Below are positions 28,841 through 33,500 of a stretch of 33,500 nucleotides of DNA, one piece after another (position 1 is the stretch's first letter; each line of letters starts with the position of its first letter). The stretch covers positions 7,281,046-7,314,545 of the forward strand of contig RPFO01000667.1 of assembly GCA_009746045.1 (NCBI GenBank), given 5' to 3'. The position numbers and the translations under genes are program-made. The stretch comes from Mesostigma viride. Lineage: Eukaryota > Streptophyta > Mesostigmatophyceae > Mesostigmatales > Mesostigmataceae. The notes below the pieces were generated by a model. The model did no database searches. It saw nothing but the letters and a program-made list of their open reading frames with translations, and was not told the origin of the DNA.

Positions 28841-29275
28841 ACATAGTTTCTTTATAGTGATACGGAAGGGGAGCCGCTGATGCTAGGTGAAATAGAGCTG
28901 GGTGATGTGATCGTAATAAGGTTGATTAGGCTTCTAGTGTACGAGTATTACGGATGATATGGCCTAATTGTTGCGGCCCATACCTTGACGGTGTGCTGAG
29001 TACCTTGACGACGGATTTTTGCGTCTAGGTTCTCCTAGCAGATCTGTGATTGCGGACGGGTTTGCAACAGCAATATCTGAAGTAAAACTTGACGGCTAAA
29101 ACTGTTTAGAGGCCGTTGCCGGATCTGGCCGTTGGTAGAGAGCCGTTGGCCTTGAAACACGATAAAAGCTTGCTCACCTAGCTCATGGCGGTCTCTTTTG
29201 TTTTAACGAAGGCGGCGACAGGGGTCAGGGGCAGCGTAGCTGACGCCCGGAATTCCTTTCTGCAAAGCGGCTGGG

Positions 29276-30334
29276 ATGCCGAAGCCCGGGCGGAAGCCAG
29301 GTTCGACAGGTGCTGGGAAGCAATTACCGAAAGCTAATCCCGAGGTGCCGACAGCTACTAAACAGACGGGAAAGGGCCGACTAGGCTGGCCGACGCAGAA
29401 GAAAAGGCTCCATCAGGAGCTCTCCACTTGCTCGGGCCTGCCTGAAGTGTGCGCTGCCTTTGAGGCGGTCCTCGGGACCGACTGGGTAACTACTGTCAGC
29501 CGGTGGTCTGCGGCCCAGCTGGAGTCCGTCGTTGGACTGCTGGTCGACCACGTGGACGGGCCTGAAATTCTGGCAGCAGCGGACCCAAACGAAGCGCTAG
29601 TGGCAGCCCTCCAAAGCGCCCGGGACTTGGCGGACTCGGACGAAGAGGAGATGCAGCCACCACGCCGGCCCACGAAAGGGGCGAAAAAGGGGACGAAAAA
29701 AGTCGGAAGCCCAGCCCCGAGCAAGGGAAAGGCCGCGGGGGATGTGAGGGAGCAGCTCTTGGAGCTGGCGGCTATTATTGGCAAGCAGGGGCAGGCGGGC
29801 AAAGAAGAGGAGGAGGAGGAGGAGTCCGAGGAAGAGGATTTCCTGACGAAATTGAAGGATGCGCTGGCCGGGGCAGATGGGGCTTCCAGGAAGCCGAAAA
29901 AGACCAAAGGGGTGACGCTGCCCACTCGAGCACAAGTGGTGAATTGGAGGGTGCAAGAGAGAGTGCTCCCCGAGGTGCTCGAGGATGCCAACGACAATGG
30001 AGGGGGGATAAAGAGTTGGATCATGGCTACTCGCCAAGGGGGGTGGAGGAACCAGGAAAGCAGGAAGGTGGTCATGAACATCGCCCTGGCCATGGACACA
30101 CTCTTCAAGGAGTTGGGGCCGGCAGCCGGGGAGTTGGCTGGGGTAGAGTATCTCATGAGGGTGGTGGCAGCCATGCTCCTAGTGGAGAGCCAGGGGTCAG
30201 GAGGGTGGAAGGTGGCTGGCCACCTCCTTGCTCTCAAGGAAGATGCCTCCTTGGTGAGCAACCCGGCCATGAAGATGGCCCTGCAAAGCGCCACGATGAT
30301 GGAGAAGCTGGGCAAGGCCCAGCAAACCAAGTAA
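29276..30334 (+). CDS. Retrotransposon ORF1, gag-like
   Basis: 352 residues, starting MPKPGRKPGS. It has a strongly basic N-terminus (residues 1-45), a helical stretch with a globular look (about 45-115), a basic linker (about 128-155), a run of acidic residues near 177-188, and a C-terminal helical region (about 215-350) with many M, L and A residues. There is no zinc knuckle. I do not recognise the fold; the gag-like role is inferred from position directly upstream of the polymerase ORF and from the basic/acidic layout that nucleic-acid-binding capsid proteins of YR elements often show. It ends 47 bp before the next ATG (30382), which lies in another frame. Confidence 0.65.
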   Translation: MPKPGRKPGSTGAGKQLPKANPEVPTATKQTGKGRLGWPTQKKRLHQELSTCSGLPEVCAAFEAVLGTDWVTTVSRWSAAQLESVVGLLVDHVDGPEILAAADPNEALVAALQSARDLADSDEEEMQPPRRPTKGAKKGTKKVGSPAPSKGKAAGDVREQLLELAAIIGKQGQAGKEEEEEEESEEEDFLTKLKDALAGADGASRKPKKTKGVTLPTRAQVVNWRVQERVLPEVLEDANDNGGGIKSWIMATRQGGWRNQESRKVVMNIALAMDTLFKELGPAAGELAGVEYLMRVVAAMLLVESQGSGGWKVAGHLLALKEDASLVSNPAMKMALQSATMMEKLGKAQQTK

Positions 30335-30381
30335 ACACCGAAAGGGTAAACCGCTCCCCCTTCCCACTGCCTCTTCCTACA

Positions 30382-33300
30382 ATGCCTCTAAGCACTACGT
30401 GGGGGAGAGTGAGGTCAGCACGCAGACGCCAGCGTGCAACTCGCCGCCGCCGGACCTTCACTCTACAACACAAGGTGATTACGTGGTTGAATTGGCTATG
30501 GCACGGGGGGGCAGACCCTCCGCCTAAATCTGGAGGCGCGTGCTCCAGAGGAACGGCGGAGGCCCTGAAAAGGGTCAAGAAGCACTGCGAGTGGTACAGT
30601 CGCCGCGTAACCGGCGTTGCGACAGGCCCCGCAGAAGGAAGTGATCTAATCTATGGGAAATGTAATAAGTATGAACAACTTGTGGCGGAGCGGGTGAGTC
30701 TGCCGAAGCGCGAGGTGGCAGGAAAGGCGAAGCTGCTGGATTTGCTGGCGCTACGACCTAGTTGGCGAGAGGTGTACGCGAGCGAGCCAACTGCATCAAG
30801 CCGGAGGTGGCTGCCAGTGCGAGGTATTGGAATGTACCTGCCCCCAGCCGAGGGTGCACCATGGCGGAGTGGGGCAAGTTGATGGGGAGGGCAGCGGACG
30901 TGGGGATGGTGGAGTTCCGAGAGACGCGGCCAAAGTGGGTAGACGGATGTTTTGGGGTGGCCAAAGGAGTGGGGGAGTTAAGGCTCATTGTGAATAAGAA
31001 GTTGGGGAACGCACTGTGGGTGGACCCCCCTAAGACGGTGTTACCCCACCTGGGCATATACTCGGAGGTCTATATCAAGGGTCGGTGCTACACGGCCAAG
31101 AGCGATCTGGTCTCGTATTACTATACCATCCAAGTGCCGGAGTGGTGGTGGGATTATCAAGGGCTACCTGATGTGTGGTCCACCGATGTCGGGCTGCCGG
31201 GGCGGCGGAGGAGGGTGTGGCCAGTGCTGAAAGTGCTGGCCATGGGGCACTCCCACGCTGTAGCGCTAGGGGAAGCCATCCATGAGATGGTCCTCTATGC
31301 CACGGGCGCTTTGGATCCTAGACGGCAGGTGAACCGCCTCACAAGTGTAGGGGAGCTGACCGTGCTTCGGAATGCATGGGGTAACCCAACCGCCCTAGCC
31401 ATCGAGTACAAGGAGGAGAGCACGAGGGAGATGCAAATCGACCTTGAGGACCCCCCTGCCCCTATGGTATCCATCACTATTGATGACCTGGTGGTCAGCA
31501 ATGGGCGCACGTGCGAGGCGGTGAATCGCTTAATCGCGAGTGCTATTGAAGACGGGTACGCGCCTAACAACCTTGTGCCCTCCAAGGACAAGACGATCAT
31601 GGCTAGCCCGGAGGGGGAGGACGAGCTAGAAGCTCTGGGTGTTGTTCACCGGCGGGATGGGGTGTTGGAGCCGACAGCTAAGCAGCTCACCCTTGTGGTT
31701 GCGCACACTCGTGTACTCCTCGAGAGGGGACGCGCTACCGCTGAGGCGCTGGCGGCCGTCGTGGGCCGGTGGGTGTGGCTGCAGATGCTCAGCCGCACTT
31801 GCTTGTCCATATGGCAGCAGAGTTTTAAGTTCATCAACCTCAAGGGGTGGGGCCAGCGAACGCGACCTTTGTGGCAAGGTGTGCGCGATGAGCTCGAGTG
31901 TGCCATGGCGTTGGCCCCCATGCTCCGTGTGGACCGGGGGGCTGCCCTGGCTCCGGTGGTGGTGGCCTCGGATGCGTCTAGTTTTGGGCAGGGGGTTGTC
32001 TACGCTGAGATGGCCCCAGCTGAGGTGACGGAATTAGCTCGGGCCCGGGAGGTGCGGGGTTACCCAACCCTCCTCACCCCAGGTGAGGCCATGTATGCCG
32101 GGCCTAGACCCTTGACCAAGGCCGCGGAAAAAGCCATCATCCACGGGCGATGGCGCGTCGGGATCAAGAGTCGCTGGCGCGATTCGACCATGCACATCAA
32201 CGAGAAGGAAGTGCGGGCCGCTGTGAAGGGGGTGGAGCGCTCGGCCCGGAACCTCGGAACATGGGGTAAGCGGGTGGTGAGGTTAGTGGACTCCACTGCC
32301 GCTTTGGGCTGCTTGGCTAAAGGGCGTTCCTCTTCTTACCGGTTAAACAAGCAATGCCGCCGGTTGTGCGCTCTTACGTTGGTCACCGGCAGCCGCTCAC
32401 AATGGGTCTGGACGCCAAGTGAGCTTCAGCCTGCGGATGGGCCTTCGCGGGGGCTTTCCATGGCTGCCTCGGTGGCCGGGTGGGTCCGCGATTTGACTCG
32501 CGAGGGTGTTCATCCCAATCCCGGGCCTCGGCTTGGCGCTAGCTACTTGACCCTTCTTGAGGGCAAGGTGAAGCCGGCTACTTTGATGGTTTACCATCGG
32601 GGTCTTAGGTCCTTTTTCGCATGGTGGGCGAGCCGGCGGGGTCGGGTTGGCAGCTTGTTGCGCGGCTTGACGATAGAGGAATACTATTGCGAGTATGTCG
32701 CTTGGGCGCACTCACGGTGTTACAGCCGCCAGTTGTGTGTCAATGCGCTTATGGGCCTGAATTTGTACTTCCCCGGGAGGTGCGGGATTGGGCCTTGGCA
32801 CGAAGTGTTTTGGCTGGCTGGCGCACGTTGGCACCCCCTCGTGCCCCCCCCCCATTCCATGGGAGGCTGCGTTTGCGCTTGCTTGTACTATGGTGCTCCA
32901 GCGGCAGCCTCGTGCGGCTATGATGGTCATCGTTATTTTCCAACAATACCTGCGGGTATCGGAGGCGCTCAACCTGTTGGTCGGCCATGTGCGCTTGCAG
33001 CCTGATGTTCGGTTGCGGGGTTCGCAGCGGGGCGCCTTGTTGTTGATGTCAGCTAAGACGGCTAAGGGGGAGGTGCAGTCTGTGGTGATCGAGGATGTCA
33101 TGACTGAGACCCTCTTGCGGGCTTGTATGCGTGGCAAGGCGGCCTGGGAGCGGGTGTTCCCTTACGATTATGCCCAGTTCAGCCGGGTTTGGCATCAGGC
33201 CACGCAAGCTTTGGGGGTCGACACGGTGTTTACCATTCACGGGCTGCGGCATGGGGGGGCTACCTATGATTTTTTGCGGCAGCGCAGCATGGCTGATATT

Positions 33301-33456
33301 CAGCATCGGGGTCGCTGGCGCAGCAGCAAAACTGTCGCCCACTATGTGGGATTGCACCGGAGCTTGGCCCTCACCCTTCCTGACGCCCTGGTTCGGGCTA
33401 TCGCCGCCTGCCCCCCGCGCATTTGGCGGAGCGTCTTTTCTCTGCCTTCCTCTTAA
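30382..33456 (+). CDS. Retrotransposon ORF2: reverse transcriptase, RNase H, tyrosine recombinase (frame-interrupted)
   Basis: Probable start MPLSTTWGRV at 30382. This frame runs to about 30,762-30,880, and protein-like sequence continues in the next frame from 30762 to about 32,740. Reverse transcriptase: RLIVNKKLGN, the motif A aspartate in AKSDL (31104), motif C TIDD (31476-31487), SKDK and ALG. RNase H: D at 31971 (ASDASS), E near 32202-32208 (NEKE), D at 32289 (LVDSTA) and D at 32436 (QPADGPSR). A 2A-like HPNPGP follows at 32511-32528. The recombinase then changes frame twice more (near 32,750 and at the C10 run 32844-32853) and ends at 33456. These breaks make this copy probably defective, unless they are sequencing errors. 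Confidence 0.75.
32490..32528 (+). other. 2A-like ribosome-skipping motif
   Basis: The frame reads DLTREGVHPNPGP, with the break expected between the last G and P. It lies between the RNase H and recombinase domains. 2A-like peptides have the core (D/G)(V/I)xxNPGP. Here GVHPNPGP lacks the usual D before V but keeps NPGP. Function is not shown. Confidence 0.5.
32560..33456 (+). CDS. Tyrosine recombinase domain of the retrotransposon
   Basis: The N-terminal SAM-like part starts around KVKPATLMVYHRGLRSFFAWW. The catalytic residues are visible in the last frame: Arg in YLRVSEAL (codon 32953), His-x-x-Arg in HGLRHGG (33238 and 33247), Trp in GRW (33316) and the nucleophile Tyr in AHYVGL (33343). 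This R-H-R-W-Y set is that of the phage-type integrase/YR family and would insert the circular cDNA without target duplication. The stop is at 33454-33456. Confidence 0.8.
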
Positions 33457-33500
33457 GTTCCCTTCATTCTTGTCTTATGCGTCCACCGGTTTTTGTTTTG

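Larger units (their letters stand above)
28800..33500 (+). mobile_element. DIRS-like (tyrosine-recombinase) retrotransposon, right end outside window
   Basis: Similarity to the ankyrin genes ends at about 28799. The region then carries a gag-like ORF1, reverse transcriptase, RNase H and a tyrosine recombinase in that order, the layout of DIRS/PAT/TOC3-type elements, and no integrase or LTR. The exact left end is not visible. 28800-29275 is a presumed leader with two copies of taccttgacg (near 28981 and 29001) and a CTAGG/CCTAG hairpin (about 29025-29038). Neither inverted nor split direct terminal repeats can be judged without the right end. Confidence 0.75.

Noticed and set aside
29413-30330. 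Minus-strand frame of about 305 codons opposite ORF1
   Set aside because: Low-complexity antisense of a charged protein; it is inconsistent with the direction of the element's other genes.

Overview
The window is eukaryotic nuclear DNA. Coding sequence is split into short exons by GT-AG introns (a few GC-AG), one exon family is repeated dozens of times, and there are long microsatellites, a miniature DNA transposon and a tyrosine-recombinase retrotransposon. There is no operon-like packing and no bacterial signal. A unicellular alga or other protist is my best guess, because YR retroelements of this type are known from green algae such as Chlamydomonas and Volvox, but the sequence does not fix the lineage.

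Positions 1 to about 28,800 hold four tandem plus-strand paralogues of one ankyrin-repeat gene: A (55-7483), B (8231-12143), C (12321-17376) and D (18045 to about 28,840). The common plan is a short N-terminal exon, a 31-codon ankyrin exon, a run of 34-codon (102 bp) exons each encoding exactly one ankyrin repeat, a long exon with a last partial ankyrin repeat plus a 12-residue A/K/E/Q-rich repeat (6, 22, 3 and 10 copies in A, B, C and D), and a short terminal exon. Every internal exon begins and ends in phase 0, so cassettes can be added, lost, reordered or skipped without breaking the frame. The exons fall into recognisable classes, each with its own flanking intron, and the paralogues differ by cassette order and number. 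Exon 1 of C is frameshifted. A carries one truncated cassette. D has lost the terminal exon that A and C share.

Between A and B, and between C and D, lie AGCCN pentanucleotide arrays (7468-8121 and 17363-17829). The first TAGCC units supply the stop codon of A and of C. The sequence right of the second array joins the array flank to the flank that normally follows a B-type gene, which implies that a B-type gene was deleted between C and D. D contains a 3,296-bp tandem duplication whose junction lies inside a 683-bp pogo/Tc1-like miniature element, and a 753-bp insertion of unknown type in its last full intron.

Positions of about 28,800 to 33,500 carry a DIRS-like (YR) retrotransposon: a gag-like ORF1 (29276-30334), then reverse transcriptase, RNase H and tyrosine recombinase (30382-33456). 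A 2A-like HPNPGP motif sits between RNase H and recombinase, and three frame changes interrupt the second ORF. The right end of the element runs out of the window. I saw no tRNA, rRNA or CRISPR array.
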